Shown here one piece after another: positions 1 through 8,075 of a stretch of DNA of 40,926 bases (positions are counted from its first letter, which is position 1; each line of letters begins with the position of its first letter). The position numbers were made by a program, and so were the translations under genes. The stretch comes from Gammaproteobacteria bacterium (GTDB taxonomy: Bacteria > Pseudomonadota > Gammaproteobacteria > Pseudomonadales > Halieaceae). Below the pieces are notes generated by a model. It did not search any database. It was not told the DNA's origin and worked only from the letters and a program-made list of their open reading frames with translations. The stretch covers positions 1 through 40,926 of the forward strand of contig JAUIEP010000025.1 of the NCBI GenBank assembly GCA_030428835.1, in the 5' to 3' direction.

Positions 1-157
1 CTTCGCTCGCTGTCGGCCCCGCTCCGCGGTGCCCTCGGTCAGTTGCGAGCCCCCTGCGGGGTCTCGCGCCATTCCCTCGGTGCCTCCCTGACGGCTACGC
101 GAAGAGATATCCCGGCCCGGGTCCTTCTATCGAGCGTAAGAAGCCACTCTGTTCTGC

Positions 158-221
158 GCGAACGTCTGGCGGGCACCGCACATCTGATTTCCGTGCGAAC
201 GCCTGGCAGACACCGCACATC
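158..221. repeat. 27-bp direct repeat, two copies
   Basis: Copies lie at 158-184 and 195-221 (offset 37 bp). They match at 24 of 27 positions and all three differences are transitions. Both copies end in the same 11 bases, caccgcacatc. The function is unknown. Confidence 0.75.
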
Positions 222-257
222 GAGGTTCACAAAGTCGGTAGGGTGACGTGTTATTGG

Positions 258-294
258 GAAACTTTTTTCGGGCCTTGCGCCCGCAAAAAGTTTC
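258..294. repeat. Long hairpin with T-tract before and A-tract after the GC stem
   Basis: Bases 258-268 (gaaac plus six T) pair with 285-294 (five A plus gtttc), enclosing a second inverted repeat cgggc/gcccg around a cttgc loop. The order T-tract, GC stem, A-tract is the reverse of an intrinsic terminator on either strand, so I call it a hairpin or cruciform-type palindrome rather than a terminator. An RNA structure is possible. Confidence 0.7.
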
Positions 295-343
295 ACGATG
301 GCGCGGCGCCCGGGTGCCACTCTCGCGAGCGCTGAACCCCCTC

Positions 344-482
344 GTCCGCTAAGCACTCAACCAACTCTCCGCCCAACGTATCCGTGGAGTCCCCAGGTCC
401 GCCAGGCACTCAAACAACCCTCCGCCTAACGTACTCGCTGAACACCCACGTCGGCCAGGTATTCAAACAGTTTTCCGGCAGA
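344..482. repeat. 53-bp imperfect tandem repeat, about 2.6 copies
   Basis: Units start at 344, 397 and 450, exactly 53 bp apart. Each begins gtcc/gtcgg followed by the pattern agg(c/t)a(c/t)tcaa and then a ctccgcc-like block; the third unit is cut short near 482. The array ends just before the 3' end of the glyoxalase gene on the other strand (stop at 489). No coding potential is evident. Confidence 0.7.
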
Positions 483-488
483 GCCCGG

Positions 489-938
489 TCACCAGCTACC
501 GGTATTCTCCATGGAAGCCCAGGGTTCGGCGGGCGGCAGTGAGTTCCCGGCCTGCAGCAGTTCGATCGAGATACCGTCGGGCGAACGCACGAACGCCATG
601 TGGCCGTCGCGCGGCGGGCGGTTGATGGTGACGCCGGCGTCCAGCAGGCGCTGGCACAGGTCGTAGATATTCTCGACGCGGTAGGCGAGGTGGCCGAAGT
701 TGCGCCCGCCCGCGTACTCCTCGTCGTCCCAGTTGTAGGTCAGTTCGAGCAGCGCGCCCTGGTCGAGGGGATTGTCGGCGACCTCCTTCGCATCATCGGG
801 CGCCGACAGGAACACGAGCGTGAAACGCCCCGCGTCGTTGTCGTAGCGGCGCACCTCCACGAGGCCGAGCTTGTTGCAGTAGAAGTCGAGGCTGGCGTCC
901 AGGTCGCGCACGCGGACCATGGTGTGCAGATATTTCAT
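489..938 (-). CDS. gloA: Lactoylglutathione lyase (glyoxalase I)
   Basis: 149 aa, vicinal-oxygen-chelate fold. It converts the hemithioacetal of methylglyoxal and glutathione to S-lactoylglutathione in the cytoplasm. The four metal ligands of the family are present and spaced as in E. coli GloA: His5 (MKYLH), Glu65 (LELTYNW), His83 (FGHLAYRV) and Glu126 (ISIELL). The insert after residue 46 and the roughly 15-residue tail after Glu126 make it slightly longer than the 135-aa E. coli enzyme. The start lies 4 bp after the stop of the upstream PEP-CTERM gene, with an AAGG ribosome site inside that gene's 3' end, so the two are probably co-transcribed. A glutathione synthetase lies about 11 kb away, consistent with a glutathione-using organism. 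Confidence 0.93.
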   Translation of the reverse strand: MKYLHTMVRVRDLDASLDFYCNKLGLVEVRRYDNDAGRFTLVFLSAPDDAKEVADNPLDQGALLELTYNWDDEEYAGGRNFGHLAYRVENIYDLCQRLLDAGVTINRPPRDGHMAFVRSPDGISIELLQAGNSLPPAEPWASMENTGSW

Positions 939-942
939 GCGT

Positions 943-1500
943 TTACCTTGTTGAGCGCTGACGATATCCCAGGCATAGCAACAGCGCAGGCAGAATCAAT
1001 GCCAATGTGGTCGGTACCGGGACTACTCGAGGCCTGGAGATATCAATACTTGCGCCAATAAAAATCTCTTCATAGTCGGGAGGGAAAATCACCCCACCAG
1101 CTTCAAACAGCGGCCCTGTTTGCAGGGAAAGCAGCATTGGATCGACCCCGAAAAAGCACTCGCCGGTGCTGCAAAACGAAATAAAACTGCCAGAGCTCTC
1201 CACAAATACACCCGTTGCATCCACCTCGAAGAAAGCGACGTTGTCAGGCAGCGTGTTGGACGGGTTAACAGTAGGGCCCCCGAAATCGGAGAGGTCAAAT
1301 TCCCAGTACGCGAGATACGGCCAGATGTCGCCGCCCGGTATCGCGGCATCATCAAAAAGCAGGTGGCCATCGAAATCCGGGGGGTCGGACGAATTGGTGG
1401 TGACTGCCACGTCGTAGCGAATGAGGGCGGCACTCGTCGGGAGTGACATAAGCGCCATGCAGAGAGCGACCAGCCAATACCATGATTTAAGAAGCAGCAT
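943..1500 (-). CDS. PEP-CTERM sorting domain protein
   Basis: 185 aa. There is an N-terminal signal peptide (hydrophobic residues about 8-24, cleavage near PTSAA), an acidic beta-rich middle with a Cys pair (CSTGEC, about residue 110), and a C-terminal tripartite signal: VPVPTT, a hydrophobic helix of about 15 residues, then an Arg-containing tail (GYRQRSTR). This is a PEP-CTERM-like sorting signal recognised by an exosortase, which cleaves and exports the protein to the cell surface. The Glu of the classic PEP is replaced here (VPVP). The passenger domain is not one I recognise. It has no strong ribosome site. The gene lies directly upstream of gloA. No exosortase gene is in this window. Confidence 0.8.
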   Translation of the reverse strand: MLLLKSWYWLVALCMALMSLPTSAALIRYDVAVTTNSSDPPDFDGHLLFDDAAIPGGDIWPYLAYWEFDLSDFGGPTVNPSNTLPDNVAFFEVDATGVFVESSGSFISFCSTGECFFGVDPMLLSLQTGPLFEAGGVIFPPDYEEIFIGASIDISRPRVVPVPTTLALILPALLLCLGYRQRSTR

Positions 1501-1647
1501 CGGAGCTAGACTCGTTGTTGCGTGCTCTCTTCAGTATAGAAGCGGCCTGCATTGTTGCAAACCCGCTGGTTAGAGCGCGGTGCAAGGCTATATCGCCAAC
1601 AGGCACCCACACCAATACCAGGCACTAATCCATGCGGGGAAGGGTTG

Positions 1648-3126
1648 CTACCGTCCAGCGACTTGCTTTCCCGCCATGCGCCCGGAGAACGTCGCGTCGC
1701 CCACCGACATGCCTGAGCTGTAGCCGTCGGCGCGGCGCACCACGCCACATGCCGTGCGACCGGCAGCGTAGAGGCCCGGGATGATGTTGCGCTGCGCATC
1801 CAGCACCTCGCCGGTCGGGAGCGTGTCGAGGCCGCCCAACGTGAAGAACGGCAGGAACACGCCGCGGCCGGGGGTGATGTCCAGGGCGACGAAGGGCGGC
1901 TGCAATTCCTCCAGCCACTCCGCGGCCTTGTGGCACTGCGTGTCTTCGCCGTTTGCCGCGTCCTCGTTGTACACGCTGATCGTATGCGCGAGGCTGCCCT
2001 TGCGCAGGCCGAGTTCCTCTTCGAGTTCCTCGACGGTTTCACCGGTGCCGGCGATGTCGGCGCCCATGAAGTTGAACTTCTCGTAGTCGCCGTACTGCTC
2101 CACGGTCAGGATGAAGTAGAAGCGGTCGCCGGCCTCGTCGAGTACAGCCTGCCCGAGGCGCGCGTGGTACACGTCCTCGTTGATGAAGCGCTGGCCCTTG
2201 TCGTTGATGACGATCCCGCGAGTGATGCTCGCCGGTGGGTAGTAGGGAATCGTAATGAAGCCCTCGTGCATGTTGATCGCGGCGGCGCCGACGGACATGC
2301 CCATCATGATGCCGGTGCCCGTATCACCGGGGTTGCCGATGGCGTTGTTGCCGGTGAGCAGCTTGGGCGCGTACTTCTTCAGCATGTCCTCGTTCATCAC
2401 GAAGCCGCCGGCACACAGCACCACGCCCTTGCGCGCGCGCACGTTGTACTCCTGCTGGTCCTGGCGGATGACGAGGCCCACGACCTCACCGGCGTCATCG
2501 ACGATCAGCGACAGCGCGCGCGTCTCGTACTCCACGGTGATGTTGTCGCGCTTGTTCACGTTCTCGGTGACGATCTTCATGAACAGCGGGCCGCCGTTGT
2601 CGCCCTCGATGTACAGGTTGTGTCCACGTGGCGCGGGCTTCGCGTGCTGTGCGAACGGGTAGGCCTTCTCGCTGCCGGTGTAGAGCAGGCCGTCGTCGGT
2701 CAGGCACATGATGGCGCGCTCTTTGTGGAAGCTGTCCTTGAACGGCACGCCGAGGTCGCACAGCCAGTTGAAGTGCGCGAGGCTGTTGTCGCAGTAGTTG
2801 CGGATCTTCGCCTCGTCGGCCTGCGGGCCGGCGGCCATCATCATGTAGGTGAACATGTCTTCCGTGCTGTCGTCGAAGCCGCAGGCCTTCTGCACCCGGG
2901 TGCCGCCCGAGCCGCCCATGTAGATCTCGGCGGACGACATCGCGGTGGAGCCGCCCGATTGGCTCGCCAGTTCGAACAGCAGCACCTGCGCCCCGGCGTC
3001 CGCCGCCTCGATGGCCGCGCAACCGCCCGCGCCGCCGAAGCCGACGATGACGACATCCGCCTCGCGGTCCCACTGGCTGACCTCGCTCGCGCGGCGGGCT
3101 TTCGTCGGAGTGGCTTTGTCTGACAT
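1648..3126 (-). CDS. FAD-dependent oxidoreductase, 3-ketosteroid dehydrogenase/fumarate reductase-like
   Basis: 492 aa. An N-terminal Rossmann FAD motif (VIVGFGGAGG, residues 26-35, followed by an acidic residue at the end of beta-2) and a C-terminal FAD-binding segment (LYAAGR, then SSGMSVGDATFSGR) place it in the FAD_binding_2 family with KstD, fumarate reductase flavoproteins and flavocytochrome c. Substrate is not determinable; a ketosteroid or similar cyclic ketone is a reasonable guess from the family. I chose the ATG at 3126 (MSDKATPTK) because the frame runs open a further 1 kb upstream only as an antisense artefact over rdgC, and the FAD fold begins about 24 residues after this ATG. 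It is divergent from rdgC, with a REPIN in the 342-bp gap. Confidence 0.88.
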   Translation of the reverse strand: MSDKATPTKARRASEVSQWDREADVVIVGFGGAGGCAAIEAADAGAQVLLFELASQSGGSTAMSSAEIYMGGSGGTRVQKACGFDDSTEDMFTYMMMAAGPQADEAKIRNYCDNSLAHFNWLCDLGVPFKDSFHKERAIMCLTDDGLLYTGSEKAYPFAQHAKPAPRGHNLYIEGDNGGPLFMKIVTENVNKRDNITVEYETRALSLIVDDAGEVVGLVIRQDQQEYNVRARKGVVLCAGGFVMNEDMLKKYAPKLLTGNNAIGNPGDTGTGIMMGMSVGAAAINMHEGFITIPYYPPASITRGIVINDKGQRFINEDVYHARLGQAVLDEAGDRFYFILTVEQYGDYEKFNFMGADIAGTGETVEELEEELGLRKGSLAHTISVYNEDAANGEDTQCHKAAEWLEELQPPFVALDITPGRGVFLPFFTLGGLDTLPTGEVLDAQRNIIPGLYAAGRTACGVVRRADGYSSGMSVGDATFSGRMAGKQVAGR

Positions 3127-3468
3127 GGTCCTGCACCTCGTGGCGGCCGCTGCCGCGCTCTCAATACCTGCGGGTGCACGATTAAAGCCGTTTACCTTTG
3201 GTCTGACAACGGCACGGCCCTTTATCGGGCTTAACATATTGAACACGCTATCTTTTTTTCCGATGTATGCGTCTGGCGGCCGCGCGTTTGGCGCGCCCGC
3301 TGGTTTTGGCGCCGCCCTGCGGTACAATCTGCCGCTTTTCGCCTCGCTTCCCCCTGTGGGGTCGAATTTATTCGACCACGGGCGCCAGCCCGCCTGCCGA
3401 TGGTCGAATGAATTCGACCCCACAACGAAGTTGGTTTCGCCTACGCACACCAGGAGACACCCCACCAC
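3127..3468. other. 342-bp divergent intergenic region
   Basis: The region lies between the flavoprotein gene (minus) and rdgC (plus). It contains a short REPIN copy (3355-3424), an AT-richer stretch around 3236-3262 and an AGGAG ribosome site for rdgC at 3452-3456, 12 bases before its ATG. Promoters for both directions must lie here, but I cannot fix a convincing -35/-10 pair. Confidence 0.5.
3355..3424. repeat. REPIN copy 1 (short spacer)
   Basis: Inverted 24-bp arms at 3355-3378 and 3401-3424. Each arm is a REP unit: tGTGG followed by a 7-bp stem GGTCGAA/TTCGACC with a TTTA or TTCA loop. The 22-nt spacer contains its own small hairpin (cgggc/gcccg) and does not match the 49-50 nt spacers of the other copies, so this copy is a variant or deletion derivative. 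It sits 45 bp upstream of rdgC. Confidence 0.85.
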
Positions 3469-4374
3469 ATGTGGTTCAAGAACGCCCGCGCCTATCGCCT
3501 CACCACCTCCTTTGATTTCGACCCCGAAGCGCTCGGCGCGAAGCTGGCGCAGCGCGCGTTCACGCCCTGCGCGAAGTCGCAGGCGCTGTCCATGGGCTTC
3601 GTCCCGCCACTGGGCGCCGCGTCCGACATGCTGGTCCACGCCGCGGGCGGGCGCCTCTTGTTGTGCATGAAGCGCGAGGAGAAACTGCTGCCCGCCACGG
3701 TGGTGCGCGAACAGCTCGCGGAGAAAATCGCGGCGATCGAGGCGGAAGAGGCGCGCAAGGTGTACCGCAAGGAACGCCTGGGCATGAAAGACGAGATCGT
3801 GCAGGACTGCCTGCCGCGTGCGTTCTCGCGTTCGACGCTGGTGTTCGCCTATATCGACGTGAAGGCGCACTGGATCTTCATCGACGCCGCCAGCGCCGCG
3901 CGGGCGGAGGAGTTGCTCAATGTACTGCGCGAGTGTATCGGCAGCTTTCCCGTGGTCCTGCCGCAGGTGAACAATGCGCCGGCGGCGTCCATGACGGCGT
4001 GGCTCGCCCACCGCAAGCTGCCGGAAGGTTTTACAGCCGGCGACGACTGTGAACTGCGTGAACCGGGCGAGGACGGCGGCGTGGTGCGCTGCCGCGGCGT
4101 TGATTTGTACAGTGAAGAGGTGGAAACTCATTTGCACGCGGGGCGCCAGGTGGTGCGTCTCGGCCTCACGTGGGACGAGCGCGTATCACTCCTGTTGGCC
4201 GAAGACCTGTGCCTCAAGCGCCTGAAGTTCGCGGAAGAACTGATGAAGGAAAACGAGGATATTCCCGAAGCGGACCACGCCGCCCGCCTGGACGCCGACT
4301 TCGCGCTCATGTCCGACGCCATCACCGCCCTGCAGGACCGCGTGATCGCACTGTTCGGCGGCGAGGCCGGGTAG
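3469..4374 (+). CDS. rdgC: Recombination-associated protein RdgC
   Basis: 301 aa, close to the usual length of about 303. RdgC is a nucleoid-associated, ring-forming DNA-binding protein that modulates RecA-dependent recombination. The family start MWFKNARAYRL, the early SMGFVPPLG segment, and the VYRKERLGMKDEIVQDCLPRAF region (residues about 98-120) are characteristic. The start is supported by that conserved N-terminus and an AGGAG 12 bases upstream. It is the first gene of a compact run with selU (7-bp gap) and the selD fusion. I know of no functional reason for RdgC to be coupled to selenium metabolism. Confidence 0.95.
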   Translation: MWFKNARAYRLTTSFDFDPEALGAKLAQRAFTPCAKSQALSMGFVPPLGAASDMLVHAAGGRLLLCMKREEKLLPATVVREQLAEKIAAIEAEEARKVYRKERLGMKDEIVQDCLPRAFSRSTLVFAYIDVKAHWIFIDAASAARAEELLNVLRECIGSFPVVLPQVNNAPAASMTAWLAHRKLPEGFTAGDDCELREPGEDGGVVRCRGVDLYSEEVETHLHAGRQVVRLGLTWDERVSLLLAEDLCLKRLKFAEELMKENEDIPEADHAARLDADFALMSDAITALQDRVIALFGGEAG

Positions 4375-4381
4375 GCGGCGC

Positions 4382-5479
4382 ATGACGGCGCGCGGCGACA
4401 CGCAGGACTACCGGGCGCTGTTCCTGACCCCCACTCCCATGCTCGACCTGCGCGCACCGGCGGAATACGCCCGGGGCGCCTTCCCCACCGCCTACAGCGC
4501 GCCTCTCATGACCGACGACGAGCGCGCGCAGGTAGGCACCTGTTACAAGCACGAGGGCCAGGAGGCCGCCATCGCACTGGGCCACACCCTGGTATCCGGC
4601 GCCGTGAAGGACGCGCGCCTCGCGCTGTGGTGCGACTTCGCGCGCCAGCACCCGGACGGCTATCTCTACTGCTGGCGCGGCGGCCTGCGCTCGGCGACGG
4701 TGCAACAGTGGCTCAGGGACGAGGGCATCGATTACCCGCGCGTCACCGGCGGCTACAAGGCGATGCGCACGTTCCTGCTGGCGGAGCTGGCGCGCGGCAT
4801 CGAGGCCGCCGAGGTCGTGCTGGTCAGCGGCCGCACGGGTACTGGCAAGACGCGGGTGATCGAGCGCCTGCCGCGGGCCATCGACCTCGAGGGACTGGCC
4901 AACCACCGCGGCTCCACCTTCGGCCAGATGCCGCAGGGGCAGCCGAGCCAGGTGGACTTCGAGAACGGCCTGGCGATTGCGCTGCTGCGCCTGCTCGCCC
5001 GCGGCGCTGCCCCGGTTTTCCTGGAGGACGAGGGCCGCCTCATCGGCAGGCTCGCGCTGCCGCAGGACCTGCGTGACAAGATGCGCGTGGCGCCGATGGT
5101 GATCGTCGAGCAGACGCTGGAGGAGCGGGTCGACGTGGTGGTGCAGGACTACATTGAAGACCTCGGGCGGCGCTATGCCATCCTCTATGCCGGGGAGGGC
5201 CCGCAACTGCACCGCGACAGGCTGCTCGATGACCTCGCCCGTATCCGGCGCCGCCTCGGGGGCGATCGCCACCAGCAGGTGGACGCCATGCTGCGCGCGG
5301 CGTTCGACGAACAGTGGCGCACGGGCGAGGCCGACGCGCACCGCGAGTGGGTGCGTTACCTGCTGGAGCGCTACTACGACCCCATGTACGACTACCAGCT
5401 CGACAAGCGCGAGGGCCAGTGCCTGTTCCGCGGCGACCGTGCCGCGGTGGTGCAATGGGCGCGGGAGCGCGCGGCGTGA
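4382..5479 (+). CDS. selU: tRNA 2-selenouridine synthase (rhodanese + P-loop)
   Basis: 365 aa; also known as MnmH/YbbB. It replaces sulfur with selenium in 2-thiouridine at the wobble position of Lys, Glu and Gln tRNAs, via a geranylated intermediate, using selenophosphate. An N-terminal rhodanese domain (about 10-135) carries the catalytic Cys97 in YLYCWRGGLRS, the same number as in E. coli. A P-loop GRTGTGKT at 150-157 starts the ATPase-like domain. The selenium donor SelD is encoded directly downstream: this gene's TGA overlaps the next ATG (ATGA), implying translational coupling. No selA, selB or selC is visible in the window. Confidence 0.95.
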   Translation: MTARGDTQDYRALFLTPTPMLDLRAPAEYARGAFPTAYSAPLMTDDERAQVGTCYKHEGQEAAIALGHTLVSGAVKDARLALWCDFARQHPDGYLYCWRGGLRSATVQQWLRDEGIDYPRVTGGYKAMRTFLLAELARGIEAAEVVLVSGRTGTGKTRVIERLPRAIDLEGLANHRGSTFGQMPQGQPSQVDFENGLAIALLRLLARGAAPVFLEDEGRLIGRLALPQDLRDKMRVAPMVIVEQTLEERVDVVVQDYIEDLGRRYAILYAGEGPQLHRDRLLDDLARIRRRLGGDRHQQVDAMLRAAFDEQWRTGEADAHREWVRYLLERYYDPMYDYQLDKREGQCLFRGDRAAVVQWARERAA

Positions 5480-7692
5480 TGCGCACTGCCGCGCCCGATC
5501 ATCGCGACCTCGTGCTGGTCGGTGGCGGGCACAGCCACGCGCTGGCCCTGCGCATGCTGGCGATGAAACCCATCGACGGGCTGCGCATCACGCTCATCTC
5601 GCCCGCCAGCCATACGCCATATTCCGGCATGCTGCCGGGCCTGATCGCCGGGCACTACACGTTCGAGGATGCGCATATCGATCTCGAACGCCTGTGCCGC
5701 TGGGCCGGGGTGCGCTTTATCGTCGCCGAAGTGACGGCGCTCAACCCGGCCGCGCGCACTGTCGCGATCGCGGGCAGGCCGCCGCTCGCCTACGACCTGC
5801 TCAGCATCGACATCGGTTCGCAACCCGAGCTCGACGCGGTGCCCGGCGCGCGCGAGCACGCCGTGCCCGTCAAACCCGTCGCCGGCCTGTGGCAGCGCTG
5901 GCGGGCGCTCGAGGCCGGCATGGCGGAGCGGGCGGGTGCCGGCGATTACCGCGTGTCCGTGGTGGGCGGCGGCGCCGGGGGCATCGAGATCGCCATGGCC
6001 ATGTCGCACCGCCTCGCCGGTCGCGCCGCCATCGACCTGTGGTGCGCGGCGCCGCGCATCCTCGAGGGCTACAACGCCCGCGCGCGCGGCGCGGTGGAGA
6101 AAGCGCTGGCCGCGCACAACGTCACGCTGCACACGGCGGCCCGCGTGGTGGGCGTCGAACCCGGAGAACTCGCGATCGAGGGCGGTGCGCGCGCCCGCTA
6201 CGACGACCTGTTCTGGTGTACCGGCGCCGGCGCGGCGCCCTGGCTCGCGGCGAGCGGCCTGCCGGTCGACGCGCGCGGCTTCCTCGCGGTGCGCGACACC
6301 CTGCAGTCCACCGGCGACGAGCGCGTCTTTGGCGCGGGTGACTGCGCCGCACAGCTCAACCACCCGCGACCCAAGGCCGGCGTGTTCGCGGTGCGGCAGG
6401 GTCCTGTGCTGGCCCGCAACCTGCGCGCCGCCGCCCTCGGCAATCCGCTGCGGGAACACCGGCCGCAGCGCCGCTTCCTCTCTCTCGTGTCGCTCGGGGA
6501 CCGGCGCGCGGTGGCGGACCGCGGCCTGTTCAGTGCCAGCGGCGCCTGGGTGTGGCGCTGGAAGGACCGTATCGATCGCGAGTTCATGACGCGTTTCTCC
6601 GATCTGCCGCGCAGCATGCCGGCCCGGGCCTGGGGGCGCCTGCCCGAACTCGCGGGCGTGGGCGAACAGGAGGCCTGCGGCGGCTGCGGCGCCAAGGTCG
6701 GCGCGGACATACTGAACGCGGCGCTGGCGGAGCTTGCCGGGCGCTACCCGGAACACTGTGTGAACTCGGGCGACGACGCCGTGGCGGTGTCCGCGGGCGG
6801 CGCGCTGCTGCAGAGCGTCGACGTGCTGCGCGAACTGGTGGCGGACCCCTGGCACATGGGCCGCATCGCCGCCAATCACGCGCTGAGCGACCTCTACGCC
6901 TGCGGCGCGCGGCCGACCAGCGCCCTCGCCGTCGTCACGCTGCCCTTCGCCGCGAGCCGCATACAACTGCGCGACCTCACGCAACTGCTGGGCGGAGCGC
7001 TGGATGTCTTCAGGCACGTGGATTGCCGGCTCGTCGGCGGGCACACCATGCAGGGCCCCGAGCTCGCGGTGGGGTTTGCGGTCAACGGTGTCGCGATCGC
7101 CGGCGACGGCGCGCCGCTCGATAAACGCGGCGCGCGCGTGGGCGACCTGCTCGTGCTGACCCGCCCGCTGGGCACCGGTGTGTTGTTTGCGGCGCACATG
7201 CAGCTCGCCGTGGACGGCCGCCATGTGCACGGGGCCCTCGCGCAGATGCACGCGGGCAACGGCGCCGCGGCGGAACTGGCGGTCGCGCTCGGCGCGAGCG
7301 CGTGCACGGACGTCACCGGCTTCGGGCTCGCCGGGCACCTGCGCGAGATGCTCGGTGCAACGCTCGCCGCGCGCGTGGACCTTGCTGCGCTGCCCGTGTT
7401 GCCCGGCGCACTGGCGGCACTGTCAGCCGGCTACCGCAGCACCATGCACGCGGCGAACGAACAGGGTGCCGCGGGCAGCGAACGCGTGCAGGGCGCCGTG
7501 GATGACACGCTGCGCGACCTGCTCTACGACCCGCAGACCAGTGGCGGACTGCTGATCGCCATCGCGCCGGAGCATGCCGGTGCATTGCTGGAGGCGCTCG
7601 CGGACGCTGACCTGACAGAGGCGGCGGTGATCGGCGCGGTGATTGAGCGCGAGCCCGGGCCGGGCAATACGCTGGTGCTCAGCCAGCTTTGA
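5479..7692 (+). CDS. selD: NDH-like flavoprotein fused to selenophosphate synthetase
   Basis: 737 aa, about twice the size of a lone SelD. Residues 1 to about 385 form a pyridine nucleotide-disulfide oxidoreductase like type II NADH dehydrogenase: FAD motif VLVGGGHSH (12-20), NAD(P) motif VVGGGAGGIE (161-170) and FGAGDCA (284-290). From about 398 it is SelD, which makes selenophosphate from selenide, ATP and water; active-site Cys403 and Lys406 (GGCGAK) match Cys17/Lys20 of E. coli, so the position is Cys, not selenocysteine. The ATG overlaps the selU stop. I chose it over an in-frame upstream codon because the FAD motif starts 12 residues in. Such fusions are known in other bacteria; the redox partner may supply or sense reduced selenium (inference). 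The 3' end overlaps the convergent gene by 14 bp. Confidence 0.94.
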   Translation: MRTAAPDHRDLVLVGGGHSHALALRMLAMKPIDGLRITLISPASHTPYSGMLPGLIAGHYTFEDAHIDLERLCRWAGVRFIVAEVTALNPAARTVAIAGRPPLAYDLLSIDIGSQPELDAVPGAREHAVPVKPVAGLWQRWRALEAGMAERAGAGDYRVSVVGGGAGGIEIAMAMSHRLAGRAAIDLWCAAPRILEGYNARARGAVEKALAAHNVTLHTAARVVGVEPGELAIEGGARARYDDLFWCTGAGAAPWLAASGLPVDARGFLAVRDTLQSTGDERVFGAGDCAAQLNHPRPKAGVFAVRQGPVLARNLRAAALGNPLREHRPQRRFLSLVSLGDRRAVADRGLFSASGAWVWRWKDRIDREFMTRFSDLPRSMPARAWGRLPELAGVGEQEACGGCGAKVGADILNAALAELAGRYPEHCVNSGDDAVAVSAGGALLQSVDVLRELVADPWHMGRIAANHALSDLYACGARPTSALAVVTLPFAASRIQLRDLTQLLGGALDVFRHVDCRLVGGHTMQGPELAVGFAVNGVAIAGDGAPLDKRGARVGDLLVLTRPLGTGVLFAAHMQLAVDGRHVHGALAQMHAGNGAAAELAVALGASACTDVTGFGLAGHLREMLGATLAARVDLAALPVLPGALAALSAGYRSTMHAANEQGAAGSERVQGAVDDTLRDLLYDPQTSGGLLIAIAPEHAGALLEALADADLTEAAVIGAVIEREPGPGNTLVLSQL

Positions 7693-8074
7693 AGCGGTTC
7701 ACCGTCTCCGCGATGACGAGGAGAGCCGCTGCGCCGAACAGCAGGTAGAGGCCGATGCTGGCGATGGGTCGCTCCATCGTTCCGGCGGGCGCCTCGATGA
7801 AAAAGCTCACCGCGAGCAGCAGCTGGGACAGCAGCAGCCCCACCGACACTAGGCCGCGCAGCTTGCCGAGGGTATCCGCCGGGCTCATGTAGAAACCCAC
7901 GAACACGTTTGCGGCACAGGCGCCCAGCAGGTAGATGTGCAGCGAGCGGTACTGCAGGCGTGCGGTGTCGGCCAGTTCCGGCACATTCGCGGCGTGCTGC
8001 ATGTACTGACCCGTCAACACGAACAGCAGCAGGCCGAGGCCGCCGAGGATTAAATGAACGGTACGCCAGTGCAT
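7679..8074 (-). CDS. Small four-helix membrane protein, unknown function
   Basis: 131 aa with four hydrophobic segments (about 7-25, 46-63, 73-92 and 104-122), so almost entirely within the inner membrane. A conserved-looking YRSLHIY motif opens the second helix; I have seen a similar motif in uncharacterised 4-TM proteins of gammaproteobacteria. No cofactor motif is evident, although His residues at the helix ends could be ligands. It follows the potassium channel gene by a single base (channel stop ends at 8076, this start is 8074), so the two are an operon. Convergent with selD. Confidence 0.7.
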   Translation of the reverse strand: MHWRTVHLILGGLGLLLFVLTGQYMQHAANVPELADTARLQYRSLHIYLLGACAANVFVGFYMSPADTLGKLRGLVSVGLLLSQLLLAVSFFIEAPAGTMERPIASIGLYLLFGAAALLVIAETVNRFKAG

Positions 8075-8075
8075 G

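Larger units (their letters stand above)
1..488. other. Non-genic stretch with repeats
   Basis: I see no convincing gene in the first 488 bases. A 105-codon open frame exists on the minus strand (39-356), but it matches no family I recognise, lies across a direct repeat and a hairpin, and its Arg-rich composition is what random GC-rich DNA gives. The stretch holds a 27-bp direct repeat, a long T-stem-A hairpin and a 53-bp tandem repeat, each listed separately. The leftmost 120 bases are very GC-rich and could be the decayed end of a gene beyond the window edge. Confidence 0.5.

Noticed and set aside
258-294. Intrinsic terminator
   Set aside because: T-tract precedes and A-tract follows the stem, the reverse of a terminator on both strands.
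39-356. Minus-strand 105-codon frame at the left edge
   Set aside because: Covers a direct repeat and a hairpin, lacks a recognised family and has shadow-like composition; kept only as non-genic.
3127-4137. 5' extension of the flavoprotein frame to 829 aa
   Set aside because: It lies antisense to rdgC and upstream of a good start at 3126; the extra sequence has no family resemblance.
6688-6697. Selenocysteine in SelD
   Set aside because: The active-site codon is TGC (Cys403), not TGA.
5392-7338. 648-aa minus-strand frame opposite the selD fusion
   Set aside because: Typical GC-rich shadow of a strongly conserved plus-strand gene; composition is Arg/Ala/His-rich without motifs.
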